Positions 56,108 to 64,000 of a stretch of DNA of 64,000 bases are shown here, one piece after another. The notes beneath the pieces were generated by a model. That model saw only the letters and a program-made list of their open reading frames with translations. It ran no database searches and had not been told where the DNA came from. Origin of the DNA: Tepidimonas ignava (GTDB taxonomy: Bacteria; Pseudomonadota; Gammaproteobacteria; Burkholderiales; Burkholderiaceae_C); the NCBI RefSeq assembly GCF_004342625.1, contig NZ_SMAH01000011.1, positions 1-64,000 on the forward strand, in the 5' to 3' direction. Position 1 is the first letter of the stretch. The number at the start of each line of letters is the position of its first letter. Both the position numbers and the translations under genes were made by a program.

Positions 56108-57412
56108 TCAACCTTCGGTGACGAACGGTGCGCGCACAAAGCCCCGAAACCGCGCCCGCCCGCCCCGCACCGGTGGCGCGCTGAGCGCGTAGCGCGGAAA
56201 GCGCGCCAAAAAGCGCCCGATGGCGATGCGGCCCTCCAGCCGCGCCAGGCTCAGGCCCGCGCACTGGTGCACGCCAAAGCCAAACGCCAGGTGCCGGTTG
56301 TCGCTGCGCGTCAGGTCCAGGCGCTCGGGGTCGGCGAACACCGCCGGGTCGCGGTTGGCCGCGCCAATGCACAGCGTGACCAGGGCACCCTCGGGCAGGG
56401 GCACACCCCCCACCACGGCCGCGCGCAGCGCACGGCGGTTGCCGAGCTGGTTGCTCGATTCAAAGCGCAAAAACTCATCCACCGCGGCGGCGAGGACGGC
56501 CTCGTGTTGTTCGGGTCGGTCGCGTGTTGCGTGCAGCCGTTGCAGCAGCCGCGCCTTCTCCTGGGGCCACTCGTGCAGGCACACCAGGGCGTTGCCGATC
56601 AGGTTGGTCGTGGTCTCATGGCCAGCGTTGAGCAGGAAGATGCAGTTGTGCAGCAGTTCGGTCTCGCTCAGGCGTTGGCCATCGGCTTCGCCCTGGATCA
56701 GGCGCGTGAGCACGTCGCGCTGGGGGTCCAGCGGGTGGCGGCGGCGGTCGGCCACGAGCGCGCGCAGGTACTCCAGCATCTCCCGCACCGCACGTTCGCC
56801 CGCCTGCCGTTGCACGGGGGTCAGCACCGGCTCCAGGGCCCCCAGAATCGCCAACGACCAGCCGCGCAGCGGGCCGCGCTCGTCGTGCGGCACGGCCAGC
56901 AGGTTGCCGATGATCTCGACCGGGATGGCCGCCGCGTAGTCCTCGATCAGGTCGCCCTGGCCGCGGGCTTCGATTGCATCAAGCAGCCGGTCCACCAGCG
57001 CCACCAGGCCCGGCTCCACGTCGGCGATGGCGCGGCGCGTGAGCGCCCCCATGATGAGTTTGCGCACCCGGGTGTGCAGCGGCGGATCGTTGAACACCAG
57101 GCTCGTCGTGTGGTGCTCGTACAGCGGCGAGTCGGTGCCGTACTTGGGCGCGAACTCGACGTGCTTGTCCGAGCTGAAGGTGGCGGCGTCGCGGTACACG
57201 GCCACCAGGTCGGCGTGCCGAGTCAGGAACCAGCTGCCATCGGGCATCGCCCGCACCGGCTCGCGCTCGCGCAGGGCGGCGTACACCGGGTAGGGGTTGG
57301 CCAGAAAGTCGGGTGGCAGCGCGTGCAGGTCGAACGTGCTGGCGATCGCGGCGGCGCGCTCGGGCGTCATCGGCGGCGTGATGGCCTCGGGCGGCACGGT
57401 GGGGGTGACCAT
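56108..57412 (-). CDS. Cytochrome P450
   Basis: This 434-residue soluble bacterial P450 has the I-helix oxygen motif NAGHETTTN, ExxR in EFLRFESSNQ, and the heme Cys loop FGFGVHQCAGLSLAR. The class fits bacterial CYP enzymes that use separate ferredoxin and reductase partners; none is adjacent. The substrate is unknown. The alpha/beta hydrolase gene lies 22 bp upstream on the same strand, so the two may work together on a xenobiotic or lipid. Its end is 12 bp from the NtrC palindrome. Confidence 0.95.
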   Translation of the reverse strand: MVTPTVPPEAITPPMTPERAAAIASTFDLHALPPDFLANPYPVYAALREREPVRAMPDGSWFLTRHADLVAVYRDAATFSSDKHVEFAPKYGTDSPLYEHHTTSLVFNDPPLHTRVRKLIMGALTRRAIADVEPGLVALVDRLLDAIEARGQGDLIEDYAAAIPVEIIGNLLAVPHDERGPLRGWSLAILGALEPVLTPVQRQAGERAVREMLEYLRALVADRRRHPLDPQRDVLTRLIQGEADGQRLSETELLHNCIFLLNAGHETTTNLIGNALVCLHEWPQEKARLLQRLHATRDRPEQHEAVLAAAVDEFLRFESSNQLGNRRALRAAVVGGVPLPEGALVTLCIGAANRDPAVFADPERLDLTRSDNRHLAFGFGVHQCAGLSLARLEGRIAIGRFLARFPRYALSAPPVRGGRARFRGFVRAPFVTEG

Positions 57413-57434
57413 GGCGGTGCAGCAGCGCGTCCCG

Positions 57435-58268
57435 TCAAACCACGCCCACGGGTTGGCGCAGCCAGCCGTGCAGCGCGTCCAGCACGGCGTCGGGGGCCTC
57501 GGTCATCAGCGCGTGGCCGGCGGGCACACGCACCACCTGCACCGCCACCCCCGCGCCGCGGGCGGCGTCAATGAGCGGCTGCGCGGCTTTGGGCGGGGTC
57601 ATCTGGTCGCGCGTGCCCAGCACGAACAGCACCGGGCAGCGCACCCGGCGCGCGGCTTGCTCGCCGCCCTGGTAGCCGTCACAGGCGGCAAAGCCGCGGT
57701 GAAAGACGTTGACCGCCCGGTTGCTGGCCAGCACGCGGCGCATCAGCGCGCGCGAGCCGCCGTACAGCCAGGTGCCTGGCCCCAGCGCCGACGGCGGCGG
57801 CGCCAGCGTCGAGTGGCTGTACACATTGACCATGTCGATGGCCTTCAGCGGCGCGTTGAGCGACGCTTCCAGCAACGCCGGCGACACCCGCATCGGGTAC
57901 GCCGTGCCCACCAACGCCAGTTGCGACACGCGCTCGGGCGCGTCGGCCGCCGTCTGCAGCGCGATCAGCGAGCCCCAGCTGTGCCCCACCAGCGCGGCGC
58001 GCGCCACGCCCAGCGCGTCCAGCAGGCCGACGACCGCGTGCGCCGCCGCTTCGACGCTGGCCGGCGCCTCGCCGCCGCTGCGGCCGTGGCCGGGCAGGTC
58101 GATGGCCAGCACGTTGAAGCCGTGGTGCGCCAGGTAGCGGCTTTGCAGGATCCACACGCTGTGGTCGTTGAGCACGCCGTGGATCATCACCACGGTGGGC
58201 TGGGTGGGGTCAAACGCCTTGCCGCCGGTGTAGGCGTACAGCGGGGTGCCGTGCACGTCGATCATCAT
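57435..58268 (-). CDS. Alpha/beta-fold hydrolase
   Basis: This 277-residue serine hydrolase has HGVLNDHSVWILQ (oxyanion region), nucleophile elbow GHSWGSL, acid region VLGTRDQM and catalytic His in PAGHALMTEAP. The substrate is unknown; esterase, epoxide hydrolase or lactonase roles are possible. MM start at 58268 with GGGAGAG upstream. It lies 17 bp after metY and before the P450, forming a minus-strand gene string. Confidence 0.88.
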   Translation of the reverse strand: MMIDVHGTPLYAYTGGKAFDPTQPTVVMIHGVLNDHSVWILQSRYLAHHGFNVLAIDLPGHGRSGGEAPASVEAAAHAVVGLLDALGVARAALVGHSWGSLIALQTAADAPERVSQLALVGTAYPMRVSPALLEASLNAPLKAIDMVNVYSHSTLAPPPSALGPGTWLYGGSRALMRRVLASNRAVNVFHRGFAACDGYQGGEQAARRVRCPVLFVLGTRDQMTPPKAAQPLIDAARGAGVAVQVVRVPAGHALMTEAPDAVLDALHGWLRQPVGVV

Positions 58269-58285
58269 GGTGCGCTCTCCCAGCG

Positions 58286-59602
58286 TCAGGCGGCTTTTTC
58301 GGCGGCCTTGAAGGCACGCTTGAGGTCGTCGATCAGGTCGTCCGGGTCTTCCAGGCCGATCGACAGGCGGATCGTGCCTGGTCCGATGCCGGCGGCGGCC
58401 AGCGCCTCGTCGCTCATGCGGAAGTGCGTCGTGCTGGCCGGGTGGATGACCAGGCTGCGGCAGTCGCCCACGTTGGCCAGGTGGCTGAAGAGCTTGAGCG
58501 CTTCGATGAAGGCACGCCCCTGCGCGCGGCTGCCCTTGAGGTCGAAGCTGAACACGCTGCCGGCGCCGCGCGGCAACAGCCGCTGTGCCAGCGCGTGGCT
58601 CGGGTGCTCGGGCAGCAGCGGGTGGCCCACGCGCGCCACCATCGGGTGCGCGGCCAAAAAAGCCACCACCTTTTCGGTGTTGGCCATGTGCCGTGCCATG
58701 CGCAGCGGCAGCGTCTCGATGCCTTGCAGGATCAGCCACGCGGTGTGGGGACTCATGCACGCGCCAAAGTCGCGCAGGCCCTCGCGTCGCGCGCGCAGGG
58801 TGAACGCACCCACCGTAGACTCTTCGGTGAACACCATGCCGTGAAAGCCCTCGTACGGCTCGGCCAGCTCGGCGTAGCGGCCGTCGCGCGCGTGCGCGGC
58901 CTGCCAGTCGAAGCTGCCGCCATCGACCAGCACGCCGCCGATGACGGTGCCATGGCCGCTGAGGAACTTGGTGGCCGAGTGGACCACCAGATCCGCGCCC
59001 AGCGCCAGCGGTTGGATCAGCCACGGGGTGGTCAGCGTCGAGTCCACCAGCAGCGGCACGCCAGCCGCGTGGGCGATGTCGGCCACCGCCGGGATGTCCA
59101 GCACATCGAGCCCCGGGTTGCCCACCGTCTCGCCAAACAGCAGCCGCGTGTTGGGGCGGATGGCGGCGCGCCAGCCGTCCAGATCGCCGGGGCGCACGAA
59201 CGTGGTTTCGATGCCAAAGCGCGGCAGCGTGTAGTGCAGCAGGTTGTGGCTGCCACCGTACAGCGCGCTGGAGGCGACGATGTGGCCGCCGCTGCCCATC
59301 AACGTGGCGATGGCCAAGTGCAGGGCGGCCTGGCCGCTGGCGGTGCTGATGGCGGCGATGCCACCTTCCAGCGCCGCCACGCGCTGCTCCAGCACGGCGT
59401 TGGTGGGGTTGCTGATGCGGCTGTAGACGTGACCGGCGCGCTCCAGGTTGAACAGCGCCGCAGCGTGGTCGGCCGACTCGAAGACGAACGACGTCGTCAG
59501 GTGGATCGGTACGGCGCGGGCGCCGGTGGCGGGGTCGGGGGCGGCGGCGGCGCCGGCGTGCAGCGCCAGGGTGTCGAAGCCGGGGTCGGCGTAACCAGGC
59601 AT
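58286..59602 (-). CDS. metY: O-acetylhomoserine sulfhydrylase
   Basis: This 438-residue PLP enzyme of the Cys/Met metabolism family joins sulfide to O-acetylhomoserine to make homocysteine. It has the substrate-proximal YSRISNPTN, the PLP-binding Lys in VVHSATKFLSGHG, and the family region PLLVDSTLTTPWLIQP. Length is typical of MetY rather than MetB. It is divergent from the CBS gene. No riboswitch-like leader was found in the 80-bp gap. Confidence 0.94.
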   Translation of the reverse strand: MPGYADPGFDTLALHAGAAAAPDPATGARAVPIHLTTSFVFESADHAAALFNLERAGHVYSRISNPTNAVLEQRVAALEGGIAAISTASGQAALHLAIATLMGSGGHIVASSALYGGSHNLLHYTLPRFGIETTFVRPGDLDGWRAAIRPNTRLLFGETVGNPGLDVLDIPAVADIAHAAGVPLLVDSTLTTPWLIQPLALGADLVVHSATKFLSGHGTVIGGVLVDGGSFDWQAAHARDGRYAELAEPYEGFHGMVFTEESTVGAFTLRARREGLRDFGACMSPHTAWLILQGIETLPLRMARHMANTEKVVAFLAAHPMVARVGHPLLPEHPSHALAQRLLPRGAGSVFSFDLKGSRAQGRAFIEALKLFSHLANVGDCRSLVIHPASTTHFRMSDEALAAAGIGPGTIRLSIGLEDPDDLIDDLKRAFKAAEKAA

Positions 59603-59682
59603 GGTGTCTCCTCGCGTTGTGGTCTATATTAGCTGCACGGCGGCCGCAGTGGCCGCGCCCACGAGACAACAGGAGCCCCACG

Positions 59683-60195
59683 ATGAAAGTCCGCGAAATC
59701 CTGCGCGTCAAAGGCGGCACGCTTTACACCGTGTCGCCCGACGAAAAACTGGGCCGCGCCGTGGAGACGATGGCGCAATTCGACATTGGTTCGCTGGCGG
59801 TGATGGAGCACGGCCAACTGGTGGGCATGCTGACGTTCCGTGAGGTCATCGACACCATCGCGCGCAACGGCGGCACCGTGGGCGACGTGACCGTGCGCAG
59901 CATCATGGACGACCACCCGATGACGTGCACGCCCGAAACCGAGCTCGACCAGGTGCGCCCGATGATGCTGGAGCGCCACACGCGCTACATGCCGGTGATG
60001 GACGGCGGCATGCTGATGGGGGTGATCAGCTTTTACGACGTGGCCAAAGCCGTGGTGGAGATGCAAAGCTTCGAGAACAAAATGCTCAAGGCTTACATCC
60101 GCGACTGGCCGGAAGATGACGACGCCACCACCGGCGCAGGGGCCGGGCCCGACGGCGGCGCGCCGGCCGCGCAGGGCGGGGCGGCGGCGCACTGA
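59683..60195 (+). CDS. CBS-domain protein
   Basis: This 170-residue protein consists of two tandem CBS domains (about residues 1-60 and 70-130) with the nucleotide-binding segments IGSLAVMEHGQLVGMLTFRE and RYMPVMDGGMLMGVISFYD. It likely binds adenosine ligands or acts as a stress regulator. An acidic and Gly/Ala-rich tail follows. Start MKVREIL at 59683 has AGGAG upstream. It precedes the Na/phosphate cotransporter by 9 bp. Confidence 0.9.
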   Translation: MKVREILRVKGGTLYTVSPDEKLGRAVETMAQFDIGSLAVMEHGQLVGMLTFREVIDTIARNGGTVGDVTVRSIMDDHPMTCTPETELDQVRPMMLERHTRYMPVMDGGMLMGVISFYDVAKAVVEMQSFENKMLKAYIRDWPEDDDATTGAGAGPDGGAPAAQGGAAAH

Positions 60196-60204
60196 CCACG
60201 CGCC

Positions 60205-61878
60205 GTGGCCGAAGGCATCGGGCCAGCGCTGGCCGCCCTGGCGGGCGGGTTGGGCCTGTTCCTGCTGGGCATGGAGCTCATGACGGACGGGCTGCGCCTG
60301 GCCGCCGGTGCGGCGCTGCAGCGCATCTTGCGGGCCTCCACGGCCACGCGCGTGCGCGCGCTCGCCGCCGGTGTGCTGGTGACGGCGGTGGTGCAGTCGT
60401 CCAGCGCCGTCACGGTGGCCACGATCGGGTTCGTCAACGCCGGCCTGCTGACGCTGGGTGGGGCGCTGTGGGTGTTGTTCGGCGCCAACGTCGGCACCAC
60501 GATGACGGGCTGGCTGGTGTCGTTGCTGGGGTTCGGGTTCAAGATCGATGCGCTGGCGTTGCCGCTGGTGGGCGCAGGCGTGGCCTTGCGGCTCACCGGC
60601 GCGGGCAGCCGGCGCGCGGCGCTGGGCACGGCGCTGGCCGGCTTCGGCCTGCTGTTGTTGGGCATCGAGATGCTCAAGCACGCGTTCGATGGCGTGGCCA
60701 GCGCCGTCACGTTGCCCGCCGGTGTCGGGTGGACCGCCGTGCTGGCCCAACTGGCCGTGGGCTTGGCGCTGACGGTGTTGATGCAAAGCTCCAGCGCGTC
60801 GCTGACGGTGGTGCTCAGTGCCACCCAGGCCGGGCTCATCACCGCCCAAGGGGCCGCGGCGGCCGTCATAGGGGCCAACATCGGCACCACCGTCACCGCG
60901 GTGCTGGCGGTGCTGGGCGCCACCGCCAACGCCAAGCGTGCGGCGCTGGCGCACGTGGCGTTCAACGTCATCACCGGTGTGGTGGCGCTGGTGTTGCTGC
61001 CGTGGCTGGTGCAGGCCCTGCTGCAGGCCAAGCAGGCGTTGGGCTGGCCGCCGCTGCCGGCGCTGACGGTGGCGATGTTCCACACCATCTTCAACGTGCT
61101 GGGGGTGCTGCTGATGTGGCCACTGGCGCCGGCGCTCACACGCTGGTTGCAGGCGCGCTTTCGGACGGCGGAGGAAGACGAGGCGCGTCCGCGCCACCTG
61201 GACCCCACCGTGCTGGCGGTGCCCGCGCTGGCGCTGGACGCGTTGCGGCACGAGTTGCAGCGCCTGCAAGGCTTGGCGGTGACGGCGTTGCGCACCGTGT
61301 TGGAGCTGCCCACGCTGCACCCTGCATCGGTCGCTGGGCCAGCGCCGGACGTGGCGGCGGTGCAGCAGCGTTTGGGTGCGGCGCGCGGTGCCGCGCGTGG
61401 GCTGCAGCATGCGATCGCTGACTTCGTCGTGCGCTTGCAGCGCGCCGAGCTGGAACGCGCCAGCGCCGAGCGCCTGCCGGATCTGCTGCGTGTGGCGCGT
61501 TACGCCGACGTCGCCGTCGAGCAGGCCGACGAGGCCGCCGAGGCGTTGGCGCCGTGGTCGCAGCCCGTGCCCGGGCTGCCCTTGCTGGAGCTGAGCGCGT
61601 TTGGTCAGCGTGCCCGGGCGCTGCTGGCGCTGCTGGGCACGGGCGCCGCCGACGATGTCACCGCGCTGGAAGCGGCGCTGACCGAAGCCGAAGACGCCTA
61701 CGCGGTGCTGAAAGCGGCGCTGTTGCGCTCGGGAGCGCAGGGGCTGCTGGCGCTGGACGCGATGGACGCGTGGCTGCGCGCCGCCAGCGCGTTGCGCCGC
61801 GGCCTGCAGCAAATCACCAAAGCGGCGCGTTTGTCCCGGGCCACCGAAGCAGGCGCAGGCGGCGGCGCTGCGGGATAA
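60205..61878 (+). CDS. Na+/phosphate cotransporter family protein with PhoU-like tail
   Basis: This 557-residue membrane protein has a GTG start at 60205. Two inverted transport repeats carry [17 protein letters not shown] and [17 protein letters not shown], the hallmark of the Na/Pi-cotransporter family (YjbB/NptA). The C-terminal 200 residues form a helical PhoU-like domain. It probably moves phosphate or a similar anion. It overlaps the region before aroC by one base (TAATG). Confidence 0.9.
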   Translation: MAEGIGPALAALAGGLGLFLLGMELMTDGLRLAAGAALQRILRASTATRVRALAAGVLVTAVVQSSSAVTVATIGFVNAGLLTLGGALWVLFGANVGTTMTGWLVSLLGFGFKIDALALPLVGAGVALRLTGAGSRRAALGTALAGFGLLLLGIEMLKHAFDGVASAVTLPAGVGWTAVLAQLAVGLALTVLMQSSSASLTVVLSATQAGLITAQGAAAAVIGANIGTTVTAVLAVLGATANAKRAALAHVAFNVITGVVALVLLPWLVQALLQAKQALGWPPLPALTVAMFHTIFNVLGVLLMWPLAPALTRWLQARFRTAEEDEARPRHLDPTVLAVPALALDALRHELQRLQGLAVTALRTVLELPTLHPASVAGPAPDVAAVQQRLGAARGAARGLQHAIADFVVRLQRAELERASAERLPDLLRVARYADVAVEQADEAAEALAPWSQPVPGLPLLELSAFGQRARALLALLGTGAADDVTALEAALTEAEDAYAVLKAALLRSGAQGLLALDAMDAWLRAASALRRGLQQITKAARLSRATEAGAGGGAAG

Positions 61879-61886
61879 TGCCGCGC

Positions 61887-62999
61887 ATGAGCGGCAACAC
61901 CCTGGGCACCCTGTTTCGCGTCACCAACTTTGGCGAATCGCACGGGCCGGCCATCGGCTGCGTGATCGACGGCTGCCCGCCCGGACTGGCGCTGTCCGAG
62001 GCCGACATCCAGCCGGAGCTGGACCGTCGCCGCCCGGGCAGCAGCCGATTCGTTACCCAGCGGCAAGAAGCCGACCAGGTGCAGATTCTCAGCGGCGTGT
62101 ACCAGGGGCGCACCACCGGCGCGCCCATCGCGCTGCTGATCGCCAACACCGACCAGCGTAGCAAGGACTACGCCGACATCGCGCAAACGTTCCGGCCCGG
62201 ACACGCCGACTACACCTACTGGCACAAGTACGGCATCCGTGACCCGCGCGGCGGTGGCCGCTCCTCGGCCCGGCTGACCGCCCCCACCGTGGCGGCCGGG
62301 GCCGTGGCGCGCAAGTGGCTGCGCGAGCGCTACGGCACCGTGGTGCGTGGCTGCCTGTTGCAAATCGGCACGGTGGCGGTGCCGTTCGAGGGTTGGCAGC
62401 ATGTGGACGCCAACCCCTTTTTCGCCCCCACGGCGGATGTGTCCGCGCTGGAGGCGTACCTGGGCGAGATCCGCAAAGCCGGCGACTCGGTCGGGGCCAA
62501 GCTGCGTGTCGTCGCCGAGGGCGTGCCGGTGGGGCTGGGCGAGCCGATCTACGACCGTCTGGACGCTGACATCGCGCACGCGATGATGGGCCTCAACGCC
62601 GTCAAGGGGGTCGAAATTGGCGATGGCTTTGCCTGCGTCACCCAGCGTGGCAGCGAGCATGGCGACGCCATCACGCCGCAGGGGTTCGCCTCCAACCACG
62701 CGGGGGGCATCCTCGGGGGCATCAGCACCGGGCAGGCGATCGTCGTGACGTTGGCCATCAAGCCCACCAGCTCCATCCTGGTGCCGCGGCCGTCCATCGA
62801 CACCGCGGGGACACCGACGGAGGTCATCACCAAGGGCCGCCACGACCCCTGCGTCGGCATACGGGCCGTGCCCATCGTCGAGGCGCTGCTGGCGCTGGTG
62901 CTGATGGACCACGCCTTGCGCCACCGCGCGCAATGCGGTGACGTGCGGGTCAGCCCTGGGCCGGTGGCGGCGCAGGCCCCGCTGCAACCGGCGGCATGA
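61887..62999 (+). CDS. aroC: Chorismate synthase
   Basis: This 370-residue FMN-dependent enzyme performs the last step of the shikimate pathway. All three family signatures are present: [18 protein letters not shown] near the start, [20 protein letters not shown], and [16 protein letters not shown] near the C-terminus. Start MSGNTLGT at 61887 gives family length. Its stop overlaps the ATG of the following MFS gene. Confidence 0.98.
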   Translation: MSGNTLGTLFRVTNFGESHGPAIGCVIDGCPPGLALSEADIQPELDRRRPGSSRFVTQRQEADQVQILSGVYQGRTTGAPIALLIANTDQRSKDYADIAQTFRPGHADYTYWHKYGIRDPRGGGRSSARLTAPTVAAGAVARKWLRERYGTVVRGCLLQIGTVAVPFEGWQHVDANPFFAPTADVSALEAYLGEIRKAGDSVGAKLRVVAEGVPVGLGEPIYDRLDADIAHAMMGLNAVKGVEIGDGFACVTQRGSEHGDAITPQGFASNHAGGILGGISTGQAIVVTLAIKPTSSILVPRPSIDTAGTPTEVITKGRHDPCVGIRAVPIVEALLALVLMDHALRHRAQCGDVRVSPGPVAAQAPLQPAA

Positions 63000-64000
63000 A
63001 CGCAGCGGCCGCCCCGCGGCTGTGGCCGTACGCGGCGCTGTCGGCCGGGTATTTCGCGCACATCGGTTTTTTCAATCCGTACCTGCCGCTGTGGTTGCAG
63101 CAGCTCGGCTACGGCGTGTGGGCCATCGGGCTGTTGACCGCGCTGCAGTCGGCCACGCGGGTGTTTGCGCCCTGGCTGTGGGCCAGCCTGAGCGACCGCC
63201 ACGGCGACCCGTTGCGCTGGCTGCGCTGGTGCGCCAGCGCCGCGCTGCTGCTGACGCTGGGGCTGTGGTGGCAACCGTGGCCCGGCTGGCTGCCTGTGGT
63301 GTTGCTGCTGCTGTTCACGCACACCAGCGGCATGATGCCGCTGTCCGAGGCGGCGTTGGCCCACGCGGTCAGCCAACACGGGGGGTTCGACGCGGCGCGC
63401 TACGGCCGCATCCGGCTGTGGGGCTCGCTCGGGTTTTTGGTCACCGTGCTGCTGGCGGGGTACGTGTTCGAGCGCACGGGCATGGGCAGCTTTCCGCTGT
63501 GGGCCAGCGCCACGCTGGCGCTGGTGCTGCTGGCGGTGTGGCGCTTGCCACCGCTGGCGCCGCGGCACCTGGACGCGGCGCAGGAGTGGGCGGCCCCGGC
63601 GCTGCGGCAGGTGTTGCGCCGGCCCTCGGTGCGGTGGTTTTTCGGGGCGCTGTACGGGCACGTGCTGGCCCACGTCCTTATTTACATCTTTTTTTCGCTG
63701 TACCTGGACGGGCTGGGCTACGGCAAAGGCACCATCGGCGCGCTGTGGGCGGTGGCCGTGGTGGTGGAAATCGGCTGGTTTTTCACCCAGGGTCGCTGGC
63801 TGCCGCGCTTCAGCGACGGGCAGTGGCTGCTGGTGGCCGCGCTGCTGACCGCGCTGCGCATGGCGGCCACGGCGTGGGGCGCGCACGAACTCGCGTGGCT
63901 GGTGGCCGCGCAGGTGGTGCATGCCATCACCTTTGCCGCCCATCACACGGTGTGCATCGGCTGGATCAACCGCCACTTTCCGGGCGCGCTGCGCGCCCGC
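62996..64000 (+). CDS. MFS transporter (MFS_1-like/HcaT family), partial
   Basis: The ATG at 62996 overlaps the aroC stop (ATGA), so translation is coupled. The frame runs open to the window edge for 335 codons. It begins [18 protein letters not shown] and has repeated hydrophobic helices with [17 protein letters not shown] and [15 protein letters not shown], which resemble the HcaT/MFS_1-like group of sugar or aromatic acid permeases. The C-terminus is beyond the window, so the substrate and length are unknown. Confidence 0.85.
   Translation, partial: MNAAAAPRLWPYAALSAGYFAHIGFFNPYLPLWLQQLGYGVWAIGLLTALQSATRVFAPWLWASLSDRHGDPLRWLRWCASAALLLTLGLWWQPWPGWLPVVLLLLFTHTSGMMPLSEAALAHAVSQHGGFDAARYGRIRLWGSLGFLVTVLLAGYVFERTGMGSFPLWASATLALVLLAVWRLPPLAPRHLDAAQEWAAPALRQVLRRPSVRWFFGALYGHVLAHVLIYIFFSLYLDGLGYGKGTIGALWAVAVVVEIGWFFTQGRWLPRFSDGQWLLVAALLTALRMAATAWGAHELAWLVAAQVVHAITFAAHHTVCIGWINRHFPGALRAR

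Noticed and set aside
59603-59682. SAM or SAH riboswitch before metY
   Set aside because: The gap is only 80 bp and shows no fold or motif of those classes.
57435-59720. A 761-codon fusion of hydrolase and another frame
   Set aside because: The N-terminal half is an out-of-frame reading of metY; the hydrolase has its own start at 58268 with ribosome binding site.

Overview
The window is a high-GC (about 70% by eye) chromosomal stretch from a betaproteobacterium, most likely order Burkholderiales and close to Comamonadaceae-type genera. This rests on the dusB-fis-purH gene order, Burkholderiales-style TACAAT -10 boxes just upstream of start codons, a groESL operon with a CIRCE operator, and the housekeeping proteins (YchF, SerS, RhlE, EttA, AroC, ThyA). 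No rRNA, insertion sequence or integrase was seen. The right edge cuts through an MFS transporter gene.

Region 1, 1-1890, is accessory. A leader-like stretch is followed by a CRISPR array of eleven repeats of about 37 nt, in + orientation, with an 8-nt 5' handle ATTAAGAC after a C4/G4 stem. Between repeats 9 and 10 there is no ordinary spacer. Instead there is a 663-bp, lower-GC, phage-like segment carrying two complete small genes and the first part of a third, all on the minus strand. No cas genes are visible, so they must lie to the left or elsewhere. A gene-poor stretch then leads to tRNA-Asn.

Region 2, 2.1-13.5 kb, is mostly acyl-CoA metabolism and protein quality control: a paired acyl-CoA dehydrogenase operon, groESL, cutA, tRNA-Met, two divergent crotonases, an M61 peptidase coupled to dsbC, a UbiH-like monooxygenase, and a coiled-coil protein with a PD-(D/E)xK nuclease-like core. 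Region 3, 13.5-26 kb, is core: a MOSC protein, ychF, an rfaH-like gene, serS, gloA, rhlE, ettA, an unusual HTH-receiver protein, a YqaA-like protein, dusB-fis-purH and tRNA-Arg.

Region 4, 26-46 kb, is transport and signalling: a two-gene metal ABC transporter with no binding protein, guanine deaminase, a four-gene tripartite MacAB-like export operon, tRNA-Ser, a FeeM-like N-acyltransferase convergent with a membrane GGDEF-EAL protein, a dinG-family helicase gene, a radical-SAM gene, and a complete BMP-type nucleoside/purine uptake operon. Guanine deaminase and the nucleoside transporter suggest that external purines are used.

Region 5, 46-64 kb, starts with dcd and a small lower-GC DUF4160-DUF2442 pair that resembles a toxin-antitoxin module. 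A minus-strand cluster follows (DUF2069, FAD oxidase, thyA, EamA), then a YihY-family gene. The most interesting protein is a 1127-residue ammonium transporter fused to PAS-GGDEF-EAL. Its upstream region has a near-perfect sigma-54 promoter and a 29-nt palindrome containing the NtrC consensus. This wires nitrogen status to c-di-GMP both in transcription and, by inference, in ammonium sensing. A P450, an alpha/beta hydrolase, metY, a CBS protein, a Na/phosphate cotransporter, aroC and an MFS transporter close the window.

The two observations most worth following are the phage-like fragment lodged between CRISPR repeats and the NtrC/sigma-54-controlled Amt-GGDEF-EAL sensor.
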